Positions 20,804 through 29,997 of a stretch of DNA of 64,000 nt are shown here, piece by piece. A program made the translations under genes and the position numbers. A model generated the notes under the pieces. The model was not told the DNA's origin. It saw nothing but the letters and a program-made list of their open reading frames with translations, and did not search any database. The stretch is from Geobacter sp. (GTDB taxonomy: Bacteria; Desulfobacterota; Desulfuromonadia; Geobacterales; Pseudopelobacteraceae): positions 124,001 through 188,000 of the forward strand of contig PJFB01000008.1 of assembly GCA_003574895.1 (NCBI GenBank), written 5' to 3'. Within the stretch, counting starts at the first letter, position 1. The number at the start of each line of letters is the position of its first letter.

Positions 20804-21412
20804 TTGACCCTGCAAGACTCTATCGTGTTTGTTATCCGTTTCATTATCTTTGCTGCATTTCATTCCCTGTTCTCTGCTCAGCAGCTCAAAAACTTGATCT
20901 GCGGGATTTTTCCTAAGGGATCGCAGTATTACCGAGTTACATACAACCTGGTGTCGTTAGGCATGTTCGGTTGGGTAATGGCATCCTACCGTAATTCACC
21001 TGTCCTCTATTATGCACCTGGTGTTTGGAGCCTGGTCATGTATCTGCTGCAACTGATAATAGCGGTTGCTCTGCTTGCATGTCTTCGCCAGACCGGAATA
21101 GCCGATTTTACCGGGATCAGGCAAATACGTTCAAATGAGACGGCAGAACCTTGTCTGGTTGCCACTGGCTTCTATGCTGTTGTGCGCCATCCGCTTTACC
21201 TGCTTTCTACTCTGTTCCTAGTCCTGAACCCCGTCATGACGGCCCAGTGGCTATTACTGACCGTTCTCTCGACAATTTACTTCATCTGCGGGGCGCTTAT
21301 AGAGGAGCGCAGACTGTTCAAGCAATTCGGTGATGAGTATCGGCGTTACCAACAAAACACACCGTTTATTATTCCTTCATTAGTCAAATTCAGGCAGCCG
21401 CCATCCGTCTGA
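20804..21412 (+). CDS. Membrane protein of the isoprenylcysteine methyltransferase-like family
   Basis: About 200 residues with five predicted membrane helices. The C-terminal half has the family signature TGFYAVVRHPLYL, EERRLFKQFGDEYRRY and a final Pro-Phe, the SAM-binding region in ICMT/PEMT-type methyltransferases. Its substrate in bacteria is generally unknown. Start uncertain: the frame opens at TTG 20804, directly abutting an AGGAG site; CTG at 20810 has better spacing and GTG at 20825 is another choice. A 12-codon ORF (20769-20807) ends in TGA overlapping the TTG and might couple translation. Its 3' end overlaps the convergent mgtC-like gene by 23 bp. Confidence 0.8.
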   Translation: MTLQDSIVFVIRFIIFAAFHSLFSAQQLKNLICGIFPKGSQYYRVTYNLVSLGMFGWVMASYRNSPVLYYAPGVWSLVMYLLQLIIAVALLACLRQTGIADFTGIRQIRSNETAEPCLVATGFYAVVRHPLYLLSTLFLVLNPVMTAQWLLLTVLSTIYFICGALIEERRLFKQFGDEYRRYQQNTPFIIPSLVKFRQPPSV

Positions 21413-22085
21413 AGCTAACCCTCCTTATTCCGTCTATGGATGAAATCCGATCGATGGCTTCATAAGATATGTGCCTGCCATGCATCTTGACCTGTAATTC
21501 AAAAACCATGCTACCATCTGACTTTCTTTCCATTCCGGAAGGTGACATCTGCAGCCCGCAAGCAGCAATGGCCAGAGCAATGCGCTCCAACTGCCCTTCC
21601 GTATCGTCGCTATCCACCGTCAACATGGCATAACTGTCGCGATCCAACATCCCCTCGATCCTTTTCAAGGCGATCAGGCTAATCAGGGCAATTGAGGTTA
21701 CCAATATCGACAGTACGAACAAACCAGCTCCGCAAGCAACGCCGATCGAGGCTGCAATCCAAAGACAGGCAGCCGTGGTCAAGCCCCGAACCGAAGCCTT
21801 TTCACGGATTATGGCACCGGCCCCCAGAAAACCTATACCAACCACCACTTGAGCCGCTATCCGCCCAGGGTCTACTCCCACCGCAACCAATCCGCTGAAA
21901 TCGCCAAAGACCCGATAAAAATTGATGGATACAACCACAAAAAGAGCCGAACCGAGTGAGACAAGCAGGTGGGTCCGGAATCCCGCTGTGCGACCGTGGA
22001 TTTCACGTTCCAGACCAATCAGCGCTCCAAGGAGCGAAGCCAGCAATAGCCTGCCAGCCATTATCAGTTCAAAATTTTGCGGCAT
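21390..22085 (-). CDS. MgtC/SapB family membrane protein
   Basis: 231 residues. N-terminal half with about four membrane helices and the family motifs LLGALIGLEREIHGRTAGFRTHLLV and QVVVGIGFLGAGAIIRE; C-terminal soluble ACT-like domain (about 150-225). MgtC proteins affect growth at low magnesium and modulate the F1Fo ATPase in pathogens; the role in free-living relatives is unclear. Last gene of a four-gene operon, 11 bp after the GTPase gene. Confidence 0.9.
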   Translation of the reverse strand: MPQNFELIMAGRLLLASLLGALIGLEREIHGRTAGFRTHLLVSLGSALFVVVSINFYRVFGDFSGLVAVGVDPGRIAAQVVVGIGFLGAGAIIREKASVRGLTTAACLWIAASIGVACGAGLFVLSILVTSIALISLIALKRIEGMLDRDSYAMLTVDSDDTEGQLERIALAIAACGLQMSPSGMERKSDGSMVFELQVKMHGRHISYEAIDRISSIDGIRRVSFRRMAAA

Positions 22086-22096
22086 CTTGGCCTCAC

Positions 22097-22975
22097 CTAG
22101 GAAGGGGTGACAGTCACAGTCAGAACCAGTCGCCGCACCTCTCCTGACTGGCTGATTTCGATCGGGATCCGAACATCAGAACCCTCCACACAGACACCTT
22201 CTGGAGCCACATTGACGCATAACCCTTCGATACCGGCCTGATTTGTGAATACGGTGGCTTCATCGCACAAGGGCTTGGCAGTCAGTTCGTTCACTCTCAA
22301 TGTTTCATTATTGGCAGCGATCGAAGGCTGACCACAGACATCGATCCCGCTACTTGCTTCAGATGCCATCGTTTCACCGGACTGCAACTCGCCGCTTTCT
22401 CTGATCCGTCCCAAAACCATACTGGACAGGGAGGTAAGCACCTCCAGTACGCCATCCCCACTGGTAGCTGTTGTCTGGAATGACTTAAAATCCGCGAGAC
22501 CTAATTCCGACGACACTACCGAAGCGGCAGGATATCCTGCCGTATCAATCTTGTTGATCTGGAGAACAATCGGGATATCATGCAGCCCCACGCCGTAGGC
22601 ATTCAGAAACTCACGCATCTGAAACAAACCTTGCTGGGTAGCAGTCATCTCGCCAGACGCGGGGGCAGCTACAAAAACCAGGCCATCGGCTCCCTTGAGT
22701 GTCATTTTCCAAGCAGCCGGGTTAGCGACCTTGCCATGGAGCGTATAGATATGAAACCTTAGGCGGTAGCCGTCAATTACCGCCTGTTCGAACGGGCAGA
22801 AATCAAAAAACACCAACTCGGACCCGGCAGTAGACTGAATTTTAAATTCGCCACGCAGCGCAGGCTTGATCCTGCTATGCACATAACGCAAAGAGGTTCC
22901 TTTTCCAACACCATCCAGGCCGTAATAGACAATTTTAGCGTTAATCTCCCGCTTGGCGCGATTTATGATTGCCAT
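22097..22975 (-). CDS. MglA-like small GTPase with C-terminal extension
   Basis: 292 residues. Residues 1 to about 195 are the MglA-type Ras-like G domain: KIVYYG before the P-loop, FHIYTLHGKVANPAAWKMTLKGADGLVFVA in switch II and beta-4, and LQINKID as the base-binding NKxD. The P-loop is GLDGVGKGTS. The usual GKT/S is GKGT, an adenylate-kinase-type loop, which shifts the Mg-binding Thr by one. Residues 200-292 are a Ser/Glu-rich linker and a beta-rich tail of unknown fold. MglA proteins set cell polarity in Myxococcus. Here the neighbours are a helical-repeat protein and a SPOR protein. No MglB-type activator gene is seen. Confidence 0.85.
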   Translation of the reverse strand: MAIINRAKREINAKIVYYGLDGVGKGTSLRYVHSRIKPALRGEFKIQSTAGSELVFFDFCPFEQAVIDGYRLRFHIYTLHGKVANPAAWKMTLKGADGLVFVAAPASGEMTATQQGLFQMREFLNAYGVGLHDIPIVLQINKIDTAGYPAASVVSSELGLADFKSFQTTATSGDGVLEVLTSLSSMVLGRIRESGELQSGETMASEASSGIDVCGQPSIAANNETLRVNELTAKPLCDEATVFTNQAGIEGLCVNVAPEGVCVEGSDVRIPIEISQSGEVRRLVLTVTVTPS

Positions 22976-22984
22976 CCCTGCTCC

Positions 22985-23929
22985 CTATCGTTTCTTGTTA
23001 AGCAACATCCTCTTGGCCTGCGTGGAAATCACCGAAGATATATTTTTGCTCTTTGCATAACCGGCAACATCTTTCTCTCCCAACGTAGCGAGATACCTCA
23101 ACGCATTCGGTATCGGTGTTCTCGGGTTCTCAACAAGCGCTTTGCGGATCAGATAGTTTTTAATCCACTCCTTATTGGCACAGATGAGGCGCATGATCTC
23201 GTCGTTTTGCACCCCGGCCTTAATCAGAGACAGTATCTCGGCCTCCGTAATACGCGGATTCTTGATGACGCTGGCAGAAACCAGCTTATTGGAATCCTTT
23301 ATGAGAATAGATCGCCACTCCTTGTCACCTGAAAGCGCCATTTTAATCTTCTCCGCAATCCCCATCATCTGAGCAATTTTAAACTTACTCAGAAATTCTT
23401 CTCCCTCTTCTTCCATTTCGGCAGGCGTTTCATCACATGATCCATCCCCAGCCAACACCTCCTCGCCTTGGTCGGGATTTGCCTCGTCCATTGCCACGCA
23501 TTCATCCAGAGCTTCGGGAGAGCCATCATCCTTGACTTCGAGTCCCAAAGGAGGCTCGTTCAGCTTGACAATCTTCTGCAAGAACATCCTGGCCTGGGTA
23601 GACAATGCGCCATTCTCCAGTAGCGCGGTAACAACCATAGAGTTGGCGCTGTGAAGACGCGCGATTACATCCAGGACAGCCGGGTGTGGGTCTTGTTGCA
23701 TAATATAATCAGCCAGGGGGTCCTCCGGCAACACACTGAATGCAACGGTAGCAGCTTCTCTCACCACTTCGACGCGATCCCTCATCAGGCAAAAAAGAAG
23801 CAGCACCCGGTCACAAGTTGCCATACCGGCTGCTGCTTCAAGCCCTTTCAGTTTTTCGTCGATGCCGACATCCGCCTGGACGAATGCCGCTACTTTTGGA
23901 GATATTTTCAGCCTTATCTTTTCGGCCAT
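22985..23929 (-). CDS. Helical-repeat cytoplasmic protein, function unknown
   Basis: 314 residues, no signal peptide. Two helix-rich parts (about 1-120 and 185-314) are joined by a very acidic linker. The C-terminal part has repeated helical units such as NPRITEAEILSLIKAGVQND and NPRTPIPNALRYLATLGEKD, like HEAT or leucine-rich-variant repeats used for protein binding. Genes with this tail are, as far as I recall, common in Geobacter and Myxococcus relatives. It lies 9 bp before the MglA-like GTPase gene and is likely a partner or effector of it; that is inference from position. Confidence 0.75.
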   Translation of the reverse strand: MAEKIRLKISPKVAAFVQADVGIDEKLKGLEAAAGMATCDRVLLLFCLMRDRVEVVREAATVAFSVLPEDPLADYIMQQDPHPAVLDVIARLHSANSMVVTALLENGALSTQARMFLQKIVKLNEPPLGLEVKDDGSPEALDECVAMDEANPDQGEEVLAGDGSCDETPAEMEEEGEEFLSKFKIAQMMGIAEKIKMALSGDKEWRSILIKDSNKLVSASVIKNPRITEAEILSLIKAGVQNDEIMRLICANKEWIKNYLIRKALVENPRTPIPNALRYLATLGEKDVAGYAKSKNISSVISTQAKRMLLNKKR

Positions 23930-23938
23930 GGTTTTCCG

Positions 23939-25009
23939 TTATCGCGTAAGGTGAGCTTTGAGTCCGGCGTTTCGCAGTTTTTTCAGAGCTGCTTCGGCGG
24001 ATTTTTTATCGTTGTAGGTACCAGCCGTGAGAACTTTGGCCGGTATTGCAACTTCTGCCCGCTTCAGGGCCAACGAAAACCCGGCGGCTGCCAACCGTGC
24101 CTTCTCTGAAACTGCCCGATCATTCAATAGATATGAACCTGCATAGACCGCATGCTTTCCATCTTGATCGATGATAAAGGCATCTGAGGTAAAATGTTTA
24201 AGCTTCTCAAGTTCGGCCTGCGCAGCACTCCGATCGGCATATTCCGCCAGGAATAGCCGATTCATGGCCGTCTTCTTGCGACCGTCCGGCTGCACAGACG
24301 CTTCCAGTCCCGCCTTTCTGATGCGAGCCAGATCTGCAGACATGCTATCCTCCAGCAGGTAGGGGCCAGTCGTCACGGTCCAGGGACCTCTGACAGCTTG
24401 CTCCGGCTTTGCAATGGTCTTCTTCCCAGCCTTGACTACCTGGGGCTTTGTCTTTGCCCCTTCAACAGCCTTCTCTTTTCCAGTTGCCGCTTTCACAGCA
24501 ACAAGTTTTTTCTCCGCCGGTGCCTGCTTCTTTTCCACGGCTTTTGCGGCCTGCTGCTTCTGTTCAAACTTCTCAGCGGGCTTGGGTAGCGGTTTTTTAT
24601 CTGTCTGTTTGGCGACATCAGCCTTCTTCACCTCTTGCTTTGCCTTGGGCGCTTCCTTTGCAACCGTGGCAGTTGGAGGAGCTGCGGCCTTGGCTGGTTT
24701 GGGAGGTTCTGGCTTGACTTCAGTCGGTGTTACTGTCTTGCTTTTCACTTCAGGAGCAGCAACCCCAGCCCCTTCCTTGCCCGCTTCGGCAACGCGGTTC
24801 GGTATCGGCTTCTTAATCACTTGCGGGGCTGGCGCTTCGGCTGGCTTGTTTACCGGCTGCGGCTTTATCAGTCCGGTAAAAAAATAGACATAGGCAAACA
24901 CACCTACCAGCACCAGCAACACCAGCAGTTGGCCATTTTGGCGCCCCTTACCGGTAGCAGGCGCCTGATCCTGACTATTTTCATTCTCATTACTAAATTT
25001 GAAATCCAT
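23939..25009 (-). CDS. Membrane-anchored SPOR-domain protein
   Basis: 356 residues. A short cytoplasmic N-terminus precedes one membrane helix (about 28-47, QLLVLLVLVGVFAYVYFFTG), then a long Pro/Ala/Lys-rich periplasmic linker (about 55-205) and two SPOR-like regions (about 210-285 and 285-356: TGPYLLEDSMSADLARIRKAGL and AGTYNDKKSAEAALKKLRNAGL). SPOR domains bind denuded septal peptidoglycan. First gene of the operon with the helical-repeat protein, the MglA-like GTPase and the MgtC-like protein, suggesting a link between cell-wall position and the GTPase. Confidence 0.85.
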   Translation of the reverse strand: MDFKFSNENENSQDQAPATGKGRQNGQLLVLLVLVGVFAYVYFFTGLIKPQPVNKPAEAPAPQVIKKPIPNRVAEAGKEGAGVAAPEVKSKTVTPTEVKPEPPKPAKAAAPPTATVAKEAPKAKQEVKKADVAKQTDKKPLPKPAEKFEQKQQAAKAVEKKQAPAEKKLVAVKAATGKEKAVEGAKTKPQVVKAGKKTIAKPEQAVRGPWTVTTGPYLLEDSMSADLARIRKAGLEASVQPDGRKKTAMNRLFLAEYADRSAAQAELEKLKHFTSDAFIIDQDGKHAVYAGSYLLNDRAVSEKARLAAAGFSLALKRAEVAIPAKVLTAGTYNDKKSAEAALKKLRNAGLKAHLTR

Positions 25010-25070
25010 TAAAAAAACCTCCCTGACCTTATACCCGGTAAGACATCAATCTTCACACAGTGTCGTTGTT

Positions 25071-27149
25071 CTATTTCGCTGCACTCGCCTCGGCAATAAC
25101 CTTCTGTGACAAGTGCGTCGGCAATTCCTCGTAATGGGAGAATTCCATGCTGAACAAGCCGCGGTCGCTGGTCATTGACTTGAGGTCATTGGAGTAGGCC
25201 AGCACCTCGGACATGGGCACTACGGCCCGGATGATCTGGGAGTTGGCCTTGGGCTCCACCCCCACAACCTTGCCACGACGCGAATTCAGGTCACCAATGA
25301 CGTCACCCATGTTTTCGTCCGGCACTGTAATCTTCATGTTTACGATCGGCTCAAGCAACACCGGTTTGCACATTTCCATGGCCTTCTTGAAAGCCATGGA
25401 ACCGGCCACCTTGAAAGCCATTTCTGAGGAATCAACCGTATGGAATGAGCCGTCGTACAGGGCTACCTTGAAGTCAACTACCGGGTTGCCGGCCAGGAAC
25501 CCTTCTGCAGAGGCTTCCTGGATTCCTTTGTCCACAGCCGGAATATACTGGCGCGGAATCACACCGCCCACGATCTTGTCTTCGAAAACATAACCTTCGC
25601 CGCGTCCGGTAGGCGACATCTCGATCCAGCAGTCGCCGTACTGGCCGCGACCACCTGACTGTTTCTTGTATTTGCCCTGTACCTTGGCCGAACCGCGTAT
25701 GGTTTCCAGATATGGCACTTTGGGGGTTTTAAGCAACACCTCCACACCGAACTTGCGTTTCATCTTCTCAACGATAACTTCCAGATGCACCTGCCCCATG
25801 CCAGAGATGATAAATTCCTTGGTCTGCGTGTCGCGATGGGACTCCAGGGTCGGCTCTTCCTCGATCATGCGATGCAGGGCGTTATGGATCTTATCCTCGT
25901 CGGCCTTGGTCTTGGGTTCGATGGCATAGGAAATAACCGGCAACAGCTGTTTGGCCGGCTCGTATACTATCGGCTTGGCGGGATCGCAGAGTGTATCTCC
26001 TGTGATTGTTTCCTTGAGCTTGGCAACTGCCACAATGTCGCCGGCAACGGCCTGTTTTATCGGGTGCTGTTTTTTCCCTTCCAACTCATAAATCTGACCG
26101 ATGCGCTCCTCCACACCCTTGGTGGAATTCAAAATAGTGGAATCGGAATTGAGTACACCGGAATAGACCCTAAAAATGGTTATCTTGCCGGTATATGGAT
26201 CAGAAGTGGTCTTGAAAACCAGGGCAGAGAAAGGTTCTTTCTCATCAGGGGCACGTTCGATGATCTCACCGCCCTTGGGATGGGTTCCAACCGCCTTGGT
26301 CCGGTCAAGGGGTGACGGCAGATAGGCGCAGATGGCGTCCAGGAGCTGCCGGATGCCCATATTGGCGGTGGCGGAACCGCACAGCACGGCGGTAAAGGTG
26401 TTGCGCATGGTGCCGACCCGCAGGCCGTCAATAATCTCTTCCTCGGTAAGCTCCCCTGTTTCCAGGTACTTCTCGGTCAGGGCGTCATAGGCCTCGGCAA
26501 CGGTTTCGACCATATGCTCGCGCAGGCGATTGGCCTCATCCAGGCAATCAGCAGGCACGTCACCTTCGGTACAGACCCCGGAACCATCCTTGGGATAAAA
26601 ACAGGCTTTCATCCGGATCAGATCGATGATCCCATTAAAACTATCTTCAGCGCCGATCGGCATTTGAATCGCAACGCCCCGGGCACCCAGGGCCTTTTCC
26701 ATATCGTCTATCGCCCGCAGAAAGCTTGCCCGTTCGCGGTCCATCTTGTTGACAAATGCAATGCGCGGAATCTCGAACTCATTTGCCCAGTTCCAGATCT
26801 CCTCGGTCTGGGCCTTGACACCGGAAATCGCCGACAGGATGACCACGGCGCAATCCAAGGTGCGCATGCAGGCTCTGGTATCAGCGATAAAGTTGCCATA
26901 ACCGGGTGTATCAACTATGTGGATGGAGTGGCCATTCCATTCGCAATGATCCAACGCCGAGGTAATCGATATCTTGCGCTTGATCTCCTCTGGCTCGAAA
27001 TCCATAGTAGCAGTGCCGTCATCAACTCGCCCCAAGCGATCGATCATCCCTGTGTCAAACAGAATCGACTCTGCCAGCGAGGTCTTACCGGCACCGCCAT
27101 GCGCAACGATACCCAAGTTGCGAATCTTGCTCGTTTCAAAGGTCCCCAT
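25071..27149 (-). CDS. Elongation factor G paralogue (EF-G2 type)
   Basis: Translational GTPase, 692 residues, all five EF-G domains. The G1 motif is AHGGAGKTS (16-24) rather than AHIDAGKT. The switch II motif is DTPGYGNF with Tyr84 in place of the catalytic His, and G4 is NKMDRE. These changes are shared by the EF-G-like second paralogues of many bacteria, so the protein may be a slow or specialised GTPase. The main fusA is expected in the str operon elsewhere; it is not in this window. It follows coaX by 38 bp on the same strand and may be part of that transcript. Confidence 0.9.
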   Translation of the reverse strand: MGTFETSKIRNLGIVAHGGAGKTSLAESILFDTGMIDRLGRVDDGTATMDFEPEEIKRKISITSALDHCEWNGHSIHIVDTPGYGNFIADTRACMRTLDCAVVILSAISGVKAQTEEIWNWANEFEIPRIAFVNKMDRERASFLRAIDDMEKALGARGVAIQMPIGAEDSFNGIIDLIRMKACFYPKDGSGVCTEGDVPADCLDEANRLREHMVETVAEAYDALTEKYLETGELTEEEIIDGLRVGTMRNTFTAVLCGSATANMGIRQLLDAICAYLPSPLDRTKAVGTHPKGGEIIERAPDEKEPFSALVFKTTSDPYTGKITIFRVYSGVLNSDSTILNSTKGVEERIGQIYELEGKKQHPIKQAVAGDIVAVAKLKETITGDTLCDPAKPIVYEPAKQLLPVISYAIEPKTKADEDKIHNALHRMIEEEPTLESHRDTQTKEFIISGMGQVHLEVIVEKMKRKFGVEVLLKTPKVPYLETIRGSAKVQGKYKKQSGGRGQYGDCWIEMSPTGRGEGYVFEDKIVGGVIPRQYIPAVDKGIQEASAEGFLAGNPVVDFKVALYDGSFHTVDSSEMAFKVAGSMAFKKAMEMCKPVLLEPIVNMKITVPDENMGDVIGDLNSRRGKVVGVEPKANSQIIRAVVPMSEVLAYSNDLKSMTSDRGLFSMEFSHYEELPTHLSQKVIAEASAAK

Positions 27150-27187
27150 GTGATCTCCTCCTTGCGTGATGTATAAGGAACAGCTCG

Positions 27188-27952
27188 TTATTTGTTGCGC
27201 TCGTACAATATCCTCAGCCCGTCGAGAGTTAGAAAATCATCGACTTCGTCGATAGTTCTGGATTCCGGTGCGATCAGATTGGCCAGACCACCGGTAGCAA
27301 CAACCTTGGGAGTATCTCTACTTTCCGTTTTGATGCGGCCGACAATTTCGTCAACCAGTCCTACATAACCATAGAAAATGCCTGCCTGCATGGAATTTAC
27401 GGTGTTTTTGGCTATAACCTGGGGAGGTTTGGCGATATCAACCCGCGGCAACTTGCTCGCCCGCTGAAAAAGCGCCTCCTGCGAAATTGCCAGACCAGGG
27501 GCGATGGCACCGCCGCAATATTCACCTTTTTTGTTGACGTAGTCAAAAGTGGTGGCAGTGCCGAAATCAACTATCACCAAGGAACAGTGATGTTTTTCAT
27601 AGCCGGCCACGGCATTGACGATGCGATCAGCACCAACCTCTCTCGGATTATCGTACTGAATCGGCATACCGGTCTTGATGCCAGGGCCCACCACAAAGGG
27701 GGTGTGATGAAAAAAATCGAGGGAGATCGACTCCATAACACTGGTGAGAGGCGGAACAACCGATGATATGATCGCTGCCTTTACCGAAGTAAAGCCTAGT
27801 CCGGCCTGGGCAAAGAGGCTGTGAAGCAGCACCGCGTATTCGTCTGACGTTCTGGATTTGTCCGTGGATAACCGCCAGTTGCGGACAAGGTGTAAACCAT
27901 CGTAGATTCCGAGAACTATATTGCTGTTGCCAACGTCAATAACCAGGAGCAT
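27188..27952 (-). CDS. coaX: Type III pantothenate kinase
   Basis: First step of coenzyme A synthesis, phosphorylating pantothenate. 254 residues. ASKHA-fold motifs: [14 protein letters not shown] at the N-terminus, [12 protein letters not shown] (about 107-118), [11 protein letters not shown] (about 129-139), a glycine-rich [10 protein letters not shown] and TGGLA near the C-terminus. One base separates its ATG from the birA stop, so translation is coupled. Placed in a cofactor operon nadC-birA-coaX. Confidence 0.95.
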   Translation of the reverse strand: MLLVIDVGNSNIVLGIYDGLHLVRNWRLSTDKSRTSDEYAVLLHSLFAQAGLGFTSVKAAIISSVVPPLTSVMESISLDFFHHTPFVVGPGIKTGMPIQYDNPREVGADRIVNAVAGYEKHHCSLVIVDFGTATTFDYVNKKGEYCGGAIAPGLAISQEALFQRASKLPRVDIAKPPQVIAKNTVNSMQAGIFYGYVGLVDEIVGRIKTESRDTPKVVATGGLANLIAPESRTIDEVDDFLTLDGLRILYERNK

Positions 27953-27953
27953 T

Positions 27954-28943
27954 TCAGAGTACCCTCACATCGCCACTGAGAATCCGTTCAATCTTGTCAT
28001 TTGCACGACGCACCAGCAAGGCGCCATCGCCATCGATTCCGAAATATTTGCCGCTAACCACCTCAACGCCGCAATCCGTGACCACCACATGGCGCCCATT
28101 GGCACTGCAACGTTGCTGCCACTCCTCCCTGACCAGGGCAAAGCCGTGACTGCGAAAGTCGGTGTAAAGACGGTCCAATTCATTCAACAAAGTCGCCGTG
28201 AATCGCACACGGCCAACGGGCTGCCCTGTTTCAAGCAGCAAAGATGTTGCAGGGTGACGAAGATCGGACGGAAATTGGCCGAATGTCATATTCAGGTTCA
28301 CGCCGACTCCAAGTATGACAAAATTTATTGCGTCAGTCTCGGCGCTCATTTCATTAAGGAGGCCGGCCACCTTCTTGCCCTGAATGAGGACATCGTTTGG
28401 CCATTTTATCTCGGGCTTGAGGTTGGTGATCAGCTCTATGGCACGGGCAACGGCAACGGCCGACAAAAAGGTCAGTTGCGGCGCCTCATAGGGTTTTATG
28501 GATGGACGCAGGACAACGGAGCAGTAAAGATTGACCCCTGGCGGAGATGTCCAGGCACGTCCGAGTCGCCCCTTACCGCTGCTTTGTGCATCGGCTATGA
28601 CCACTGTCCCTTCTACGGCGCCATCCTCTGCCAACCGAAAGGAATCCGCATTGGTAGTGACTGTTTCAGACAAACACACCAACCTCCTGCCGATGGAGGA
28701 GGTATGAAGCTGGGACGCCAACTCCTCGATGTTCAGAATATCGGGAGACGCGACAAGCCGATAGCCGCGGGAAGGGGTAGCCTCAATCACGTAACCGGCA
28801 TCACGGAGTGCGGAGATATGTTTCCAGACTGCCGTGCGGGTTACATTCAGCGAACGGCTTATCTTCTCACCGGATACAAATCCGTCCTGTTCACGGAAGA
28901 GTCGCAGGATGGTTCCGGCTTTCTGGTGCATCTGGTACCCCAT
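27954..28943 (-). CDS. birA: Biotin-protein ligase / biotin operon repressor
   Basis: Attaches biotin to carboxylase carrier domains and, with its N-terminal winged helix, represses biotin genes. About 329 residues. HTH at about 10-70 ([26 protein letters not shown]), catalytic loop [16 protein letters not shown], active-site Lys region [11 protein letters not shown] and C-terminal SH3-like domain. The frame is open 27 codons further upstream, but those residues do not look like the family; ATG 28943 (MGYQMHQK) or ATG 28931 (MHQK) are preferred. The ribosome site is weak for both. Confidence 0.92.
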   Translation of the reverse strand: MGYQMHQKAGTILRLFREQDGFVSGEKISRSLNVTRTAVWKHISALRDAGYVIEATPSRGYRLVASPDILNIEELASQLHTSSIGRRLVCLSETVTTNADSFRLAEDGAVEGTVVIADAQSSGKGRLGRAWTSPPGVNLYCSVVLRPSIKPYEAPQLTFLSAVAVARAIELITNLKPEIKWPNDVLIQGKKVAGLLNEMSAETDAINFVILGVGVNLNMTFGQFPSDLRHPATSLLLETGQPVGRVRFTATLLNELDRLYTDFRSHGFALVREEWQQRCSANGRHVVVTDCGVEVVSGKYFGIDGDGALLVRRANDKIERILSGDVRVL

Positions 28944-28992
28944 TGAGAAATTATTTTCAGGTTTCGGATTGAAAAACAAGGAACTGTAGGGA

Positions 28993-29014
28993 TACATACT
29001 GTTGTGAGTATGTA
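28993..29014. repeat. Inverted repeat upstream of birA
   Basis: Eight-base perfect arms TACATACT and AGTATGTA with a six-base loop, about 50 bp before the birA start and after nadC. It does not match the known BirA operator. It could be an operator for another regulator or a small RNA hairpin. Confidence 0.5.
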
Positions 29015-29064
29015 GCACGAGCATACCTGCGGATATAGACCGCCGGGCTGAAAAAATCGTTCCC

Positions 29065-29889
29065 TTAATCCAACAGCATGGAGATATCCATGGCTCGTGG
29101 TGAATGTGTCAAGGCGCCAACCGAGATTATGTCCACACCTGTGTCGGCAATGGCACGTACGCTCTCCAGGTTGACTCCGCCAGAGGCCTCCACCAAGGCA
29201 CGGCCAGCGATGGTATTTACTGCGGAGCGCATATCGGCCAAACTCATGTTATCCAGCATTATGATCTCGGCCCTGGAGGCAAGTGCTTCGTCCAATTGTT
29301 CAAGTGTTTCAATCTCGATTTCGATTTTCAGAGTGTGGGGAATGAAAGCCCGGGCGCGGCTGACCGCCTGGGTAATGCCTCCAGCGGCGGCGATATGGTT
29401 TTCTTTGATGAGGATGCCGTCGTACAATCCGGTGCGGTGGTTGATGCCCCCCCCCATCCGCACAGCATATTTTTCGACTTCACGCAACCCCGGGGTGGTC
29501 TTACGGGTGTCCACGATACGGACCTTTGTGCCCTGTACTGCAGCAACATAGCACGCCGTAAGGGTAGCGATTCCGGAAAGCCGCTGGAGCAGATTGAGAG
29601 CGACTCGCTCGCCCATCAGCAGATCGGCGGCATTGCCCTGCACAGTGGCCAATATGTCACCTTTTGCCACCCTGGCACCTTCAGGCAGACAAGCGGTAAA
29701 AACCACTTCCCCGTTTAATCGTTTGAAGACCCGCTCTGCTGCAAACAAGCCGGCCAGCACCAGTTCTTCCTTGGCGATCAGGCGGGCGGAAGCCTCCCGC
29801 TTTTCGGGAACCACCGCCTGAGTGGTGATGTCACCGGTGTGAATATCTTCGAGTAAAGCATGTTCGATAAGGCGGTCAAGCGAGAGCAT
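29065..29889 (-). CDS. nadC: Nicotinate-nucleotide pyrophosphorylase (carboxylating)
   Basis: Converts quinolinate and PRPP to nicotinate mononucleotide in NAD synthesis. 274 residues from ATG 29889. The frame is open another 92 codons upstream, but that part lacks family similarity and contains the promoter. Motifs: EDIHTGDITT near the N-terminus, RIVDTRKTTPGLR (about 133-145), HRTGLYDGILIKENH (about 158-172), KIEIEIETLEQ, and IMLDNMS. First gene of nadC-birA-coaX, all cofactor genes. Its own near-consensus promoter is upstream. Confidence 0.95.
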   Translation of the reverse strand: MLSLDRLIEHALLEDIHTGDITTQAVVPEKREASARLIAKEELVLAGLFAAERVFKRLNGEVVFTACLPEGARVAKGDILATVQGNAADLLMGERVALNLLQRLSGIATLTACYVAAVQGTKVRIVDTRKTTPGLREVEKYAVRMGGGINHRTGLYDGILIKENHIAAAGGITQAVSRARAFIPHTLKIEIEIETLEQLDEALASRAEIIMLDNMSLADMRSAVNTIAGRALVEASGGVNLESVRAIADTGVDIISVGALTHSPRAMDISMLLD

Positions 29890-29920
29890 GTTAGTTACCT
29901 GTTCCAAGTAAAATGTGCAT

Positions 29921-29949
29921 TTTATACCACAGGTAAGGGGTCGTATCAA
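29921..29949 (-). promoter_or_regulatory. Sigma-70 promoter of nadC-birA-coaX
   Basis: On the minus strand TTGATA (29944-29949), 17 bases, TATAAA (29921-29926), about 30 bp before the nadC ATG. It lies back to back with the cytochrome promoter. Confidence 0.7.
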
Positions 29950-29997
29950 CCGCAAAACCCTGAGCCATAACCCTTTGTATGTGCGAACAATAATCAA

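Noticed and set aside
28944-29024. 27-codon N-terminal extension of birA
   Set aside because: Includes the inverted repeat and shows no BirA-like residues.
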